Notes: generated by a model not told the origin, from the letters alone. A stretch of DNA of 64,000 nucleotides from Psychrobacter cibarius (GCF_016107535.1 NZ_JABASQ010000002.1:1-64000), one strand, 5' to 3'. Positions 9,682-18,631 are shown, numbered from the stretch's first letter. Numbers and translations: made by a program.

Positions 9682-9955
9682 GGTCGTCTCATAAAATAAT
9701 AGGTTTAAAAACCAGCCACCAAATCGGTCATCGAATCAACAACAGAGTCGATTGCTTATCTTTATAGCAGCAGGTCAATAAGAGGGTTTAGTGAAGGGTA
9801 TATTTTGGCGTCGTATTTCGCGTGTAGCTATTGTCCATATTTCATACAAGGTTACAAGGATTAAATGTCATATCATTATCTGATATCTGGACGGTGATGC
9901 CTTTGTTTATACCAAAATCAAAATTTGTGCCAAAATCAAACATGTTTTAAATTGG

Positions 9956-9979
9956 CCAATACCAATACCAATACCAATA
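9956..9979. repeat. Hexanucleotide repeat (CCAATA)x4 in the acs upstream region
   Basis: Four direct CCAATA units in the 537-bp gap between the flavoprotein gene and acs. An ACCAAAATCAAA half-repeat precedes them (9911 and 9930). The rest of this gap (9682-10218) shows no open frame and must hold the acs promoter. No CRP-type site with correct spacing was found. Confidence 0.7.
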
Positions 9980-10218
9980 GTAAAGGCGAGTAGATGCAAA
10001 ACCACACCTCGTCAATAAATTTTATCATGGGTGATCAAGTATACCGCTATATAGGCATATTGTTATGAATGGCTGTTGATACCTTGCAACCGTTCTGCTT
10101 ATTTGTCAAACTAACCGTGAGTGTCACACATTATGGAAGATGACCCTTATTACCTGTACAGGCAGTCGTTTTCGACCGTTATGCGTGCAGGTCATAATAA
10201 TTAAAAAGGACAAATACG

Positions 10219-12180
10219 ATGACTCAAAAATCATTTCCCATTGCAGCCGAATTTATCGCTGCTGCCAATACTACCGCTGAACAATACCGCGAAGACTATG
10301 AAAAATCTATCGAATCACCTCAGGCTAATGATGCTTTTTGGGCGAAGCGTGCCGAGCTGATCGATTGGATAAAAAAACCGACCAAAATCAGCGACGTTAA
10401 CTATGATTTGGATGATTTTCGCATAAAATGGTTTGAGGACGGCGAGTTGAATATCTCTGTCAACTGTCTCGACCGACATGTCAAAAAAAATCCTTACAAG
10501 CCTGCCATTATTTGGGAGGGCGATCACCCTTCACTGCACAAAATCATCTCCTTTAAAGAGCTGCATCAAGCGGTCTGTCGCTTGGGTAATTCTATGCGTA
10601 AGCTTGGGGTTAAAAAAGGCGATCGCGTGACCTTATATATGCCGATGATACCTGAAGCAATGATAGCGATGCTGGCATGTACGCGTATTGGCGCTGTACA
10701 TTCTGTGGTCTTTGGTGGCTTTTCTGCTGAGAGCTTGGGTAATCGCCTGATAGACAGTCGCTCAAAAATCATCATTACGGCTGATGAAGGCTTACGTGGT
10801 AATAAGCATACGCCGCTCAAAGCCAATGTCGATCGGGCACTAGATATGGATGGCACTGATAGCGTCACCAACGTCATTGTCGTTCATCGTACGGGTAATT
10901 CTGTACCGATGAGTGGTCGCCGCGATGTTTGGTATCATAACTTGGTCGATGGCGAGTCAGAACATTGCGAGCCAGAAGTCATGAATGCCGAAGACCCGCT
11001 ATTTTTATTGTATACCTCTGGCTCTACTGGCAAACCTAAAGGTGTGCTGCATACCACGGGCGGCTATATCACCTATGCACTCTCTACTTTTCGAGATGTG
11101 TTCGATATTAAAGACGATGACGTCTACTGGTGTACTGCGGACGTAGGCTGGATCACAGGTCATACCTATGCAACCTACGCACCGCTTGCCAATGGTACGA
11201 CGACGGTGATGTTCGAGGGTGTACCAGAATACCCCACATGGGCACGCATCGGTCATATTATCGATAAGCACGATGTGACCATTCTGTACACTGCACCGAC
11301 GGCGATTCGAGCGATGATGAAGGAGGGTGATGTCTTTGTGAGGGAGTCCGATCGTTCAAGTTTGCGACTACTCGGAACAGTCGGCGAGCCGATCAATCCA
11401 GAAGCATGGGACTGGTATTATCATGTCGTCGGCGGTGGCAAGTGTCCGATTGTAGATACTTGGTGGCAAACTGAGACAGGCGGCATCCTCATGGCACCGA
11501 TACCAGGCACGGTCGCCCTCAAGCCGGGTGCAGCGATGAATCCTTTGTACGGCATCAAGCCAGAGATTGTTGATAGTGACGGTACTATGCTAGAAGGCTC
11601 TGCTGAAGGAAACTTGGCAATTAACAGCAGTTGGCCGGGGCAAATGCGTACTATTTATAATGACCATGAGCGTTTTTTACAGACGTACTTTAGTGAGTAT
11701 CCCGGTTATTATTTCACTGGTGATGGGGCGCAGCGTGACGAAGATGGACATTACTGGATCACAGGTCGCGTCGATGATGTGCTTAACGTCGCAGGTCATC
11801 GTCTGGGAACAGCAGAAATTGAGAGCGCCGTGGTCGCGCATCCTGCGACAGCGGAGGCCGCCATTGTCGGGATGCCGCACGAGATTCGCGGCATGGGCGT
11901 TTGTGCCTTTATTATTCTAAAATCGGGTGAAAAAGAGACAGAGGCGCTAAAGGCTGAGCTGAATCGACATGTTCGCGCTGAGATTGGTCCGATTGCCAAT
12001 TTGGATGCTATTCATATCGTTGAAGCGTTACCCAAAACCCGCTCGGGCAAAATCATGCGCCGGATTTTACGTAACCTTGCGGCAGGTCAATATGTTGGTT
12101 TGGGTGATTTGTCTACTCTTGCGGATAGCTCGGTGATTAATCAGCTGGTTGAGGTAGTCAAAGCTGCGCGAGGAGAGTAG
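10219..12180 (+). CDS. acs: Acetyl-coenzyme A synthetase
   Basis: A 653-residue AMP-forming acetate-CoA ligase. It converts acetate, ATP and CoA to acetyl-CoA through acetyl-AMP, the high-affinity route for acetate use. The P-loop-like motif is [12 protein letters not shown], followed by WWQTETGG and the [15 protein letters not shown] hinge. The C-terminal [11 protein letters not shown] holds the lysine whose acetylation inactivates the enzyme in the family. The length equals the E. coli enzyme. It works opposite to, or alongside, the Pta-AckA pathway encoded at 33-36 kb. AAGGA precedes the ATG; it is a single gene closed by a terminator. Confidence 0.97.
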   Translation: MTQKSFPIAAEFIAAANTTAEQYREDYEKSIESPQANDAFWAKRAELIDWIKKPTKISDVNYDLDDFRIKWFEDGELNISVNCLDRHVKKNPYKPAIIWEGDHPSLHKIISFKELHQAVCRLGNSMRKLGVKKGDRVTLYMPMIPEAMIAMLACTRIGAVHSVVFGGFSAESLGNRLIDSRSKIIITADEGLRGNKHTPLKANVDRALDMDGTDSVTNVIVVHRTGNSVPMSGRRDVWYHNLVDGESEHCEPEVMNAEDPLFLLYTSGSTGKPKGVLHTTGGYITYALSTFRDVFDIKDDDVYWCTADVGWITGHTYATYAPLANGTTTVMFEGVPEYPTWARIGHIIDKHDVTILYTAPTAIRAMMKEGDVFVRESDRSSLRLLGTVGEPINPEAWDWYYHVVGGGKCPIVDTWWQTETGGILMAPIPGTVALKPGAAMNPLYGIKPEIVDSDGTMLEGSAEGNLAINSSWPGQMRTIYNDHERFLQTYFSEYPGYYFTGDGAQRDEDGHYWITGRVDDVLNVAGHRLGTAEIESAVVAHPATAEAAIVGMPHEIRGMGVCAFIILKSGEKETEALKAELNRHVRAEIGPIANLDAIHIVEALPKTRSGKIMRRILRNLAAGQYVGLGDLSTLADSSVINQLVEVVKAARGE

Positions 12181-12233
12181 GCTAAATTATCGATTAAAAG
12201 CACGTTCAGTAAATAGACGATTAGCGTTCAGAA

Positions 12234-12266
12234 AAGTCATGTTATGAAAACTAGCATGGCTTTTTT
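12234..12266 (+). terminator. Intrinsic terminator of acs
   Basis: AAGTCATG at 12234-12241 pairs with CATGGCTT at 12255-12262 (one G-U pair), followed by TTTTTT. Confidence 0.8.
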
Positions 12267-12410
12267 ACGCAGACGATATTGATATCAACAAACTTTAAAG
12301 GTTCAATACTTTCTATAACCATCTTATCTAACGATAGCCATATTATCTAAAACATTCCTACTATTATCACTCCCTTTTTTATCCAACATTATATGAGGCC
12401 TGCTGTCATT

Positions 12411-13604
12411 ATGACCAATCACTCTTTGCCCGGTGTCGCTACAGAATCACCAAAAATTGCTATCATTGGTGGTGGTTTGACGGGGCTGTTTACCGCTACA
12501 TTATTAGAGCGCGCCTTTGCTCAGAACATAGTACAAGATAGTGCGCAAACACCCTTACCGCAAATCACTGTCTTTGAAAAGTCACGTAGCGTAGGGCGTT
12601 TAGCCACTCGATATCGTACTGATAGCCACACTGGCAAAAACTGGCAATGGGCATTTGGGGCGCAGTTTTTTACGGCTAAGACGGCAAGTTTTAAGCAATT
12701 CATTACGCCTTGGTTAGAGACGGGATTGCTACAGCCATGGTGCGCGCAGGTGATCGATTTAACACCAGCGAATCATGATACTCAATCGCCTGATATCCAA
12801 GCGCCCGATATTCAGAGTAAGGAGCAATGGAACACCACGCAAGCCCGCTATATCAGTACGCCAAAAATGACCAGTTGGGGGCGTACACTGGCTGATGAGT
12901 TGCAGTACAGCACCATAAAATTTAAAACCCGCGTTGCGCCATTGGCTCAATTTGACAGGTCTATAGCGGAAAAGGTTGATAAAAAAACTGAGCTATTTGA
13001 CGAGACTGGTGCGAGTCTAGGGCACTTTGACTGGGTGATATGTACCGCGCCAAACGGTCAGACCATAGAGTTAATGGCAGAGAGCGGCTTTGCTGAGCAA
13101 GCCAAGATTTCTGAGCCAAAAATGCTGGCGTGTTATACGCTGATGCTGGGTTGGGATAATTTTGATATATTACCAAAAATGTTAAGCGCTCAAGCAGCGC
13201 CACGCTGGGATGTGGCTTATCTGAATGACTCTATACTCGATAGAATATTTATCGAGCATCAAAAACCTGCTCGCGATGACCTGCTACCCAGTGTCACTAT
13301 TCATGCGCGCAACGACTGGTCAGAGCAGCATGTCGATGACGATATGGATAGGATCAAAGCGCAGTTATTAACAGCTGCCAAGCAAGCATTGAATTGGAAT
13401 GATGACCATGCTCCTAGCCAAATAGATTGCCATCGTTGGCGTTATGCCGCCACTGTCACTGATAGTGATAAAGAAGCATTAGGCATTTTGATAGACGAGT
13501 CTCATCAATGGATTGTCAGTGGTGATTGGTGCGGACAAGGCAATATCGAAAGCTGCTATCAAATGGCGCAACAGACGGTTGAGGCAATCAACAAAGCAAA
13601 ATAA
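12411..13604 (+). CDS. FAD-dependent, renalase-like amine-oxidase-fold protein
   Basis: About 397 residues starting MTNHSLPGV, with an early dinucleotide-binding motif IAIIGGGLTGLFTATLLERA and then FEKSRSVGRLATRY, which resembles the renalase/NAD(P)-binding_8 group. The C-terminal block WIVSGDWCGQGNIESCY is the usual FAD-contacting end. The family includes renalase, which oxidises wrongly reduced NAD(P)H isomers, but many bacterial members have unknown substrates. An ATG at 12393 would add six residues but has no ribosome binding site. GAGG at 12395-12398 favours 12411, although the 12-base spacing is long. It is possibly read together with the MgtC-like gene 78 bp downstream. Confidence 0.7.
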   Translation: MTNHSLPGVATESPKIAIIGGGLTGLFTATLLERAFAQNIVQDSAQTPLPQITVFEKSRSVGRLATRYRTDSHTGKNWQWAFGAQFFTAKTASFKQFITPWLETGLLQPWCAQVIDLTPANHDTQSPDIQAPDIQSKEQWNTTQARYISTPKMTSWGRTLADELQYSTIKFKTRVAPLAQFDRSIAEKVDKKTELFDETGASLGHFDWVICTAPNGQTIELMAESGFAEQAKISEPKMLACYTLMLGWDNFDILPKMLSAQAAPRWDVAYLNDSILDRIFIEHQKPARDDLLPSVTIHARNDWSEQHVDDDMDRIKAQLLTAAKQALNWNDDHAPSQIDCHRWRYAATVTDSDKEALGILIDESHQWIVSGDWCGQGNIESCYQMAQQTVEAINKAK

Positions 13605-13682
13605 TGGCCAAGTTTACTTAGCGACTGCGCTATCTGAAACTGGACTTTAAGGGCGTTTTCTTAATATGAAAAGGTGATAACG

Positions 13683-14111
13683 ATGTTTGGATTCGATATA
13701 GATTTAGAGCTGATGGGCTATCATTTTTTCCAGTTGGGCATCGCCTTTATATTGTCATTACCGATTGCCCTTAATCGTGAGATGAAAGACAACGGCGCGG
13801 GGTTAAGGACGTTTCCACTGGTAACCATTGCTTCATGCGCGTTTATGTTAGTTGGTATGGATATTTATGATGCTACTGGTGAAGCGAGAATCATGTATGC
13901 CATCATCACAGGTATGGGATTTATCGGTGGTGGGGCGATTTTTAAAAATGAAAAAGGCTCAAAAGGCACTGCCACGGCAGCGAGCTTATGGAATACAGGT
14001 GCCATCGGTATTTCGGTGGCTTACGGTCGTTATGAGATTGCCATTATATTATCGGTCGTTGGCTTTTTGATTTTGCAATTCTCAGAGCCCTTTAAAGTTA
14101 AAAAACACTAA
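13683..14111 (+). CDS. MgtC/SapB family inner-membrane protein
   Basis: A 142-residue membrane protein with four hydrophobic segments. The conserved MgtC/SapB pattern includes ALNREMKDNGAGLRTFPLV (about residues 25-43) and GMGFIGGGAIFKNEKGSKG followed by TAASLWNTGAIG. Family members help growth at low magnesium or regulate the F1Fo ATPase in pathogens. This one is short, consisting of the membrane domain only without the C-terminal ACT-like domain of Salmonella MgtC. A GTG at 13674 is in frame, but the AAGG at 13671-13674 is correctly spaced for the ATG at 13683. Confidence 0.85.
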   Translation: MFGFDIDLELMGYHFFQLGIAFILSLPIALNREMKDNGAGLRTFPLVTIASCAFMLVGMDIYDATGEARIMYAIITGMGFIGGGAIFKNEKGSKGTATAASLWNTGAIGISVAYGRYEIAIILSVVGFLILQFSEPFKVKKH

Positions 14112-14244
14112 GCGATGGGTGCGACGAGTTAACCTGCATATACACTTAAATACTAAAGAGACTATAAATCAATACTATATAGTATCTCTATATCTATATG
14201 ATATAGCAAGAAATCTATGAATTGTTGAAAATAAAGGATAGTTT

Positions 14245-14496
14245 ATGAGTACCAGATTGAGAGGAAGTGGGCTGACTTGTGCCATGCTCGCACGAGGGGA
14301 TAAGCAGGTTTTATGTGCGGTCAGTAATGAGAGCGACGAGCAAGCGATGGCTAGTATCGATAGCACTGAATATGATTCGCTAAGGCACATTATTTCTTTT
14401 GATAACGATAAATTCTCCTGTAAAGAAGGCGTTGAATGGCAATGCGCCATACCAGTAAAAAAAGTAGAACTTTTTTATGATGATATAAATCTATAG
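14245..14496 (+). CDS. Small protein of unknown function, paralogue 1
   Basis: An 83-residue soluble, acidic protein with no family I recognise. It is clearly homologous to the next gene. Shared positions include RGS-LT--ML near the N-terminus, a CAV then SDE-AM motif, a central DS pair, an I-S--N--F-C segment, and W--A-P-K towards the end. AAGGA stands six bases before the ATG, which with the paralogy argues that it is a real gene. It has no signal peptide or membrane segment. The repeated Cys and Trp positions suggest a small compact fold. It lies just downstream of the MgtC-like gene but has its own ribosome binding site and a 133-bp spacer. Confidence 0.7.
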   Translation: MSTRLRGSGLTCAMLARGDKQVLCAVSNESDEQAMASIDSTEYDSLRHIISFDNDKFSCKEGVEWQCAIPVKKVELFYDDINL

Positions 14497-14628
14497 TCGC
14501 TTATAACTGAAAATTTGTGTATTAATTTGTAATACTTTAATTGAAAATAAAGCTACCCAAATTGCTAATAAACAGTTATATTCGTATAACATAATATACA
14601 AAATAGTACGAAGTTAGAGGTGAATATA

Positions 14629-14865
14629 GTGCTTAGAGGAAGTGAGCTGACTCGTGTAATGCTTGAGCATGGCTGCCATGAGATATGGTGTGCGGTAGAT
14701 GATAATAGTGATGAAGAAGCTATGTGTGATCAAGATTCAAACGATTTTACTGCCCAAATCGTGTCTTATCATAACAACAGATTCTATTGTACTGCTGGTA
14801 CTGCGTGGCTATTCGCTGTGCCAATCAAAATAACGGCGATGACACTGAGTGATGTAAAGCTCTAA
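14629..14865 (+). CDS. Small protein of unknown function, paralogue 2
   Basis: A 78-residue homologue of the preceding gene, sharing RGSELT, CAV, SDEEAM, a DS pair, I-S--NN-F-C and W--A-P-K. The start taken is the GTG at 14629 (LRGSELT), with GAGGTG about seven bases upstream. A GTG at 14620 would add three residues but overlaps that ribosome binding site. The pair is a tandem duplication that has diverged considerably yet kept the motif positions, which implies selection on the protein. A strong terminator follows. The function is unknown; the small size and pairing would fit an immunity or regulatory protein, but nothing shows that. Confidence 0.65.
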   Translation: MLRGSELTRVMLEHGCHEIWCAVDDNSDEEAMCDQDSNDFTAQIVSYHNNRFYCTAGTAWLFAVPIKITAMTLSDVKL

Positions 14866-14917
14866 ATACCTTTCTTTGTATTATTAAGCCATCGCCGACT
14901 CATCATTTGTATTATAA

Positions 14918-14942
14918 AAACCCACCTTATGGTGGGTTTTTC
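14918..14942. terminator. Intrinsic terminator after the small paralogue pair
   Basis: AAAACCCACC and GGTGGGTTTT form a 10-bp perfect stem with a 4-base loop; T- and A-tracts are part of the stem. Confidence 0.85.
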
Positions 14943-15051
14943 CTTGTAAGCAATATGCCGCTTTTTAGATTATTGCTCAAACAATACAGATTTTTGCAGA
15001 TAGTCATACTTGTATATGACAAGAACCTTTAACTAAGCATAAATTACAGGC

Positions 15052-15146
15052 AAAAAAAGAGCCCACAGAGGAGGAACTGTGGGCCGAGGAAAACTGATCG
15101 TGTAAAGGAACTACAGAGGCAGTGGTTGTGACCTATTGTTATTATG
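15052..15146 (-). ncRNA. Candidate small RNA with anti-Shine-Dalgarno terminator loop
   Basis: On the minus strand a perfect 8-bp stem (GCCCACAG and CTGTGGGC, 15061-15084) is followed by TC and seven T (15058-15052): a textbook intrinsic terminator with no protein gene upstream of it. The loop reads TTCCTCCT, complementary to a strong ribosome binding site. A possible promoter lies upstream: TATAGA at 15158-15153 with a TTGAAT at about 15192-15187, though the spacing is long. The predicted transcript is about 95 nt and holds further pyrimidine-rich CCTC/TTCC patches. C-rich-loop sRNAs of this style are known in other bacteria. I do not recognise a named family. The rest of 14943-15655 shows nothing else I can support. 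Confidence 0.45.
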
Positions 15147-15655
15147 AGTGTTTCTATATTAATTAATATTAGGGTGGTGGTGATTAATTCAATAACTGCA
15201 TATATTTACTTACATATTTAAGTGTACAAGTGTTTTTATCAGAATCGCTATCATAGCGCAATTGGCAGCGGTTTGGCTATTTTGGTTACAGGACATTACG
15301 TTTAGAGCTTATGAGAGAGAAAATTAATGTCGTATTTCCTCTCCAGTAGATGAGTCTTTTAGTTGTGTCATATCTAACATTGAAAAATGCGTAGCAAAGT
15401 TTTGTAGTTATATATGAAAGATTGATTAATTTTAATAGTCATTCCACTATAAAAATATTACTGCGTTAACCTCGCTTGAAGTATTAGATATACATCTACA
15501 CTGCGATGCCTTGTACTAGGTTTAAATTCAACCGACTGTTTTTAAATGCAACTAACTATATCGATAACTGAATAGCTAAAGAGATGGCATGACGACCTGC
15601 GTGAAAAATGCTAAGCTATCTACCATCAATATGTCTATATGAAACTGGGTTTGCC

Positions 15656-16327
15656 ATGACTGAGAATACGCATTTGCATACGCAGGATCCGCAAAATACC
15701 AAGAGTATTTTTAACTTGCCTAATAACCTTACTATCGCGCGGATTTTAATGATTCCGCTATTTGTCGCGATTGCTTATTGGCCACCTGCTATGGGAATTG
15801 GCATGCCTGCCATCTCAGACAATGTGATTGCGCGGGTCGGCATGAGCGAATTTAGTGATAGCTTATTACGTCATTTACTTTTGACTAGCGTTTTTATTAT
15901 TGCAGCGATTACTGATTGGCTTGATGGATATTTTGCCCGTAAGCTTAACGTTATGTCAGCCTTTGGTCGTTTTCTAGACCCTGTCGCTGATAAGTTAATG
16001 GTGGCGGCGGCGCTTATTATCTTGGTGCAATGGCATCCCAATATTATTATGGCAATCGCCGCGATTGTGATTATCTCGCGTGAGATTGCGGTGTCAGCGC
16101 TGCGTGAATGGATGGCAGAGCTGGGCAAAAGTACCAGTGTGGCGGTGTCGTATGTCGGCAAGCTAAAAACGACGTTTCAAATGGTGGCTATTACGGTACT
16201 TTTATTAAACTGGGAGTCGCTCGAAACAATCGGTTATGTGCTGATGGTTGCTGCTGTTATTTTGACACTATGGTCGATGATGATTTATCTCAAAGCGGCT
16301 TGGCCGTACCTAAAGCAAAGCGGGTAA
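15656..16327 (+). CDS. pgsA: CDP-diacylglycerol--glycerol-3-phosphate 3-phosphatidyltransferase
   Basis: An integral membrane enzyme of phospholipid synthesis. It makes phosphatidylglycerol phosphate from CDP-diacylglycerol and glycerol-3-phosphate. The CDP-alcohol phosphotransferase signature D-G-x2-A-R-x8-G-x3-D-x3-D is complete in DWLDGYFARKLNVMSAFGRF and the following LDPVADK. The family-typical start NLPNNLTIARILMIPLFV lies after a short polar N-terminus. An ATG at 15608 would extend it by 16 residues; neither start has a strong ribosome binding site, and 15656 is chosen because the extension is not needed by the family. It is longer than E. coli PgsA (182 residues) mainly through an insert after the first helix. 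Essential in most proteobacteria. Confidence 0.9.
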   Translation: MTENTHLHTQDPQNTKSIFNLPNNLTIARILMIPLFVAIAYWPPAMGIGMPAISDNVIARVGMSEFSDSLLRHLLLTSVFIIAAITDWLDGYFARKLNVMSAFGRFLDPVADKLMVAAALIILVQWHPNIIMAIAAIVIISREIAVSALREWMAELGKSTSVAVSYVGKLKTTFQMVAITVLLLNWESLETIGYVLMVAAVILTLWSMMIYLKAAWPYLKQSG

Positions 16328-16369
16328 ATATATAACGCAGATATGGTCAACAAATAACATAGACAACAA

Positions 16370-16402
16370 AAAACGCCAGTCGCATTAGCCGCTGGCGTTT
16401 TT
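16370..16402 (+). terminator. Intrinsic terminator of pgsA
   Basis: AACGCCAG at 16372-16379 pairs with CTGGCGTT at 16392-16399, followed by a T-run. Stem and loop are nearly identical to the terminator at 17612-17643. Confidence 0.88.
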
Positions 16403-16483
16403 TATGGTCTGTTTGAAATACGGCTGATGTTGCCTATTTGCCTTAGACATTGTTTGTATGGTTAATATATACTTAAAATTATT

Positions 16484-16750
16484 AGGGTCTGTTGAACATT
16501 CAAATATTAGGGCTGCTGATTGCTAAAATTGCACCAAACTAGGCGCAAACCGACGATAATGTCGAGACCTTAGCTAGGCTTGCAACAACGTTTGGGGTGA
16601 TTTTAGCATCAGCCTTTCAGGCCAATACTCTTTTTTGCCAATATATAGCGAAATTGTTTAACCTAGAATGACTAGGCATCAAAAATTTCACTGCATATTG
16701 TCTAAAAAATAATGACTGCCAGCACCACATTTGAATGTTCAACAGACCCT
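16484..16750. mobile_element. 267-bp MITE with perfect 22-bp terminal inverted repeats
   Basis: AGGGTCTGTTGAACATTCAAAT at 16484-16505 is repeated exactly in inverse at 16729-16750. The element has no open frame of its own. Inside, GGCTGCTGATTGCTAAAATT near the left and an imperfect complement ending in AGCATCAGCC around 16600-16620 give a nested inverted repeat. No clear target-site duplication is visible at the outer edges. It is a non-autonomous element, presumably moved by a transposase encoded elsewhere. Its right end lies 61 bp before the start of the following lipoprotein gene and creates an artificial upstream TTG start. Confidence 0.75.
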
Positions 16751-16811
16751 GAACAAAATACAAGAAATTGGTCAAGCTATCATGAGACGTCATTCAAATA
16801 AGGAAATAGGC

Positions 16812-17585
16812 ATGACATCATATCAGGCACAGTCGGGCGTTGCCGTATTATTGTTGGCATTATTAACGGGGTGTTCTTCTGGCTCAAACATGCAGGAAGA
16901 GACCACCTCAACCATTCAGCGAGAAAAATCTATTCAAACAGACGCTACTGCAGAACGTTCCACTCAGGACGCGGCAGAATCGGAGCGTTTGGGCACAAAG
17001 TGGGGCGATGACGTTAATTCAGAAGTGACAACGGTTGATCTGCGCCGTACGAGCAGTGAGCCTATCGAGCAGATGCAAGTCCGTTATGCTGATAAATCTT
17101 ATAATGGACGTGCGGTTAATAGCATATCACTACTGGCGGGCAAGGTGGATTTTTCGATGGAAACTGACACAGATACGTTATCGATCTATCGAGATTCGGG
17201 CAATTACTACGTGCAAGGTCAAGCGGGTCAGGCCTACCGTTTGGTGTATCATAATAACAGCGACAACACTTATGAAGTCGTCGCTAGTATCGATGGAATA
17301 AATGTCCTCAATGGCAGTGCTGCCAGTCGCTATGATAGTGGATATGTGCTAAATCCACATGATAATTTGGTGATTGAAGGTTTCCGTAAGAGCCAAAGCT
17401 CAGTAGCTTCCTTTATATTTAGCAAGCCAGAAAGTGCCTATGCTGCCAATACCAGATCAGGTTCTATCAATAACACCGGTGTAATAGGTACAGCAGTTTA
17501 TGGTCTATATGATCCATCTAAGCCGAAGCCTCAAAAGCCGCAAGCTTACCCTGCGGACAATGGTTATGCAAAACCGCCACAGTAA
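16812..17585 (+). CDS. Lipoprotein of unknown function
   Basis: About 257 residues starting MTSYQAQSG, with a hydrophobic stretch and lipobox LLTGC-SSG, so predicted to be lipid-anchored in the envelope. The mature part is polar and acidic (many Glu, Thr, Ser), has a predicted beta-rich centre (SISLLAGKVDFSMETDTDTL) and a proline/lysine-rich tail ending in NGYAKPPQ. The start at 16812 has AAGGAAATAGG directly upstream; longer readings begin inside the MITE and are rejected. No domain is recognised. Terminators bound the gene downstream and, beyond the MITE, upstream, so it is probably monocistronic. Confidence 0.7.
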   Translation: MTSYQAQSGVAVLLLALLTGCSSGSNMQEETTSTIQREKSIQTDATAERSTQDAAESERLGTKWGDDVNSEVTTVDLRRTSSEPIEQMQVRYADKSYNGRAVNSISLLAGKVDFSMETDTDTLSIYRDSGNYYVQGQAGQAYRLVYHNNSDNTYEVVASIDGINVLNGSAASRYDSGYVLNPHDNLVIEGFRKSQSSVASFIFSKPESAYAANTRSGSINNTGVIGTAVYGLYDPSKPKPQKPQAYPADNGYAKPPQ

Positions 17586-17611
17586 TGCCTATCAATAGAT
17601 AAAACATAAAG

Positions 17612-17643
17612 AAACGCCAGTCGCATTAGCCACTGGCGTTTTT
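17612..17643. terminator. Bidirectional intrinsic terminator
   Basis: AACGCCAG at 17613-17620 pairs with CTGGCGTT at 17633-17640, followed by TTT. It lies between the converging lipoprotein and PNPOx-fold genes, and its loop (TCGCATTAGCCA) nearly repeats that at 16380. Confidence 0.85.
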
Positions 17644-17670
17644 AATTTTGCTATTTCTGGTTTAGATAAC

Positions 17671-18165
17671 TTATAACGTCACTGAGTTATTTTCACCCAG
17701 ATTGGTCGCTTTTTTGCCGTCCATTACAGCAGCAGTGGTCATCTTAAACATATTGACGACCGAGCTACCACTGAGCCAATATTCAGCGCCATGTGGTACG
17801 ACTTTAATCAGCTGTACATTTGGATCTTCTTTACCTTGCTCATAAAAAGCATTGTAGATCGGCGACCATAGCTCGTCTAATTTCTCTTGGTCTTCGACCA
17901 GTTCCGCTTTACCATTAATTGAGACATAATTTTTGGCGTCTTGACTGACATAAGCCAAGTTTACTTGCGGATCTTTCTCAATGTCGCTGACGGTTTCGGT
18001 ACTCTTGTCACCGATGAACCAAATCTCTTTTGCACCGATGCTCGTCTCGCTCGTTGTCATTGGGCAGGCATGCAAATGGCCTTCGTGAGTACGAGTTGTC
18101 ATCATGGCAAACTTGATGTCTTTTACCAATTCTTGCACTTTATTGATATGGTCTTGTCTACTCAT
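17671..18165 (-). CDS. Pyridoxamine 5'-phosphate oxidase-fold (general stress protein 26-like) protein
   Basis: A 164-residue split-barrel flavin-binding protein. The N-terminal part (ELVKDIKFAMMTTRTHEGHL then ACPMT) and the WFIGDKSTETVSDIEKDPQV segment match the GSP26/PF16242 group of the PNPOx-like superfamily, whose members bind FMN, FAD or F420-like cofactors rather than making pyridoxal phosphate. The function is usually annotated as stress-related. An AGGG is upstream of the ATG. The gene is transcribed alone, divergent from purL. Confidence 0.8.
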   Translation of the reverse strand: MSRQDHINKVQELVKDIKFAMMTTRTHEGHLHACPMTTSETSIGAKEIWFIGDKSTETVSDIEKDPQVNLAYVSQDAKNYVSINGKAELVEDQEKLDELWSPIYNAFYEQGKEDPNVQLIKVVPHGAEYWLSGSSVVNMFKMTTAAVMDGKKATNLGENNSVTL

Positions 18166-18206
18166 AGTAAATTTCCCTTTCTTTATTTTGATTAAGTCGT
18201 AGTGAT

Positions 18207-18240
18207 TAAATAGTTGATTGTTTTAAATAGTTGATTGTTT
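18207..18240. repeat. Two tandem copies of a 17-bp unit
   Basis: TAAATAGTTGATTGTTT occurs at 18207-18223 and again at 18224-18240, upstream of the PNPOx-fold gene. The rest of the 466-bp gap to purL holds no gene I can support. Confidence 0.75.
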
Positions 18241-18631
18241 ATAGTAGTTTTTATTCAGGCTAAGCATTTTCCAAGTATCGAAAACCAGATGAATTTAGAA
18301 AAACAATCGTCGCCTTAATAACTGAAACTAGAATACCTAGTTGTGACCTTGTGTTTATATAGGTTGCCCGTAAGGCGATGTGAGGGTTTGTAAGGATTAT
18401 AAGCTTTAGGTAAAAATTGTGACGACATCGCTGTTAAGTTTCTGTTGTGAAAGTAGCCTGTTGTAAAAGTAACAAGGGTTGCAACGATGGCGAAGATTTC
18501 ACTATTATTGAATAGCAACCATCAGCAATTTATCTTGGTTTTGACCTGCTTATTACAGGGCTTCTTGTTATAATACCCAGACCATTTACTTTGCATGGCA
18601 GAGATGCCTTGATCTTACGGATTATGCCTTT

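Noticed and set aside
10115-10135. GTGAGTGTCACA before acs as a CRP site
   Set aside because: The half-sites are only three bases apart instead of six, so it does not match the CRP pattern.
16731-16811. Upstream start for the lipoprotein at 16731
   Set aside because: It begins inside the MITE's right inverted repeat; the lipobox and ribosome binding site fit the ATG at 16812.
18315-18518. A 67-codon minus-strand frame between the PNPOx-fold gene and purL
   Set aside because: No ribosome binding site, no recognisable domain or composition bias; consistent with a chance frame in a promoter region.
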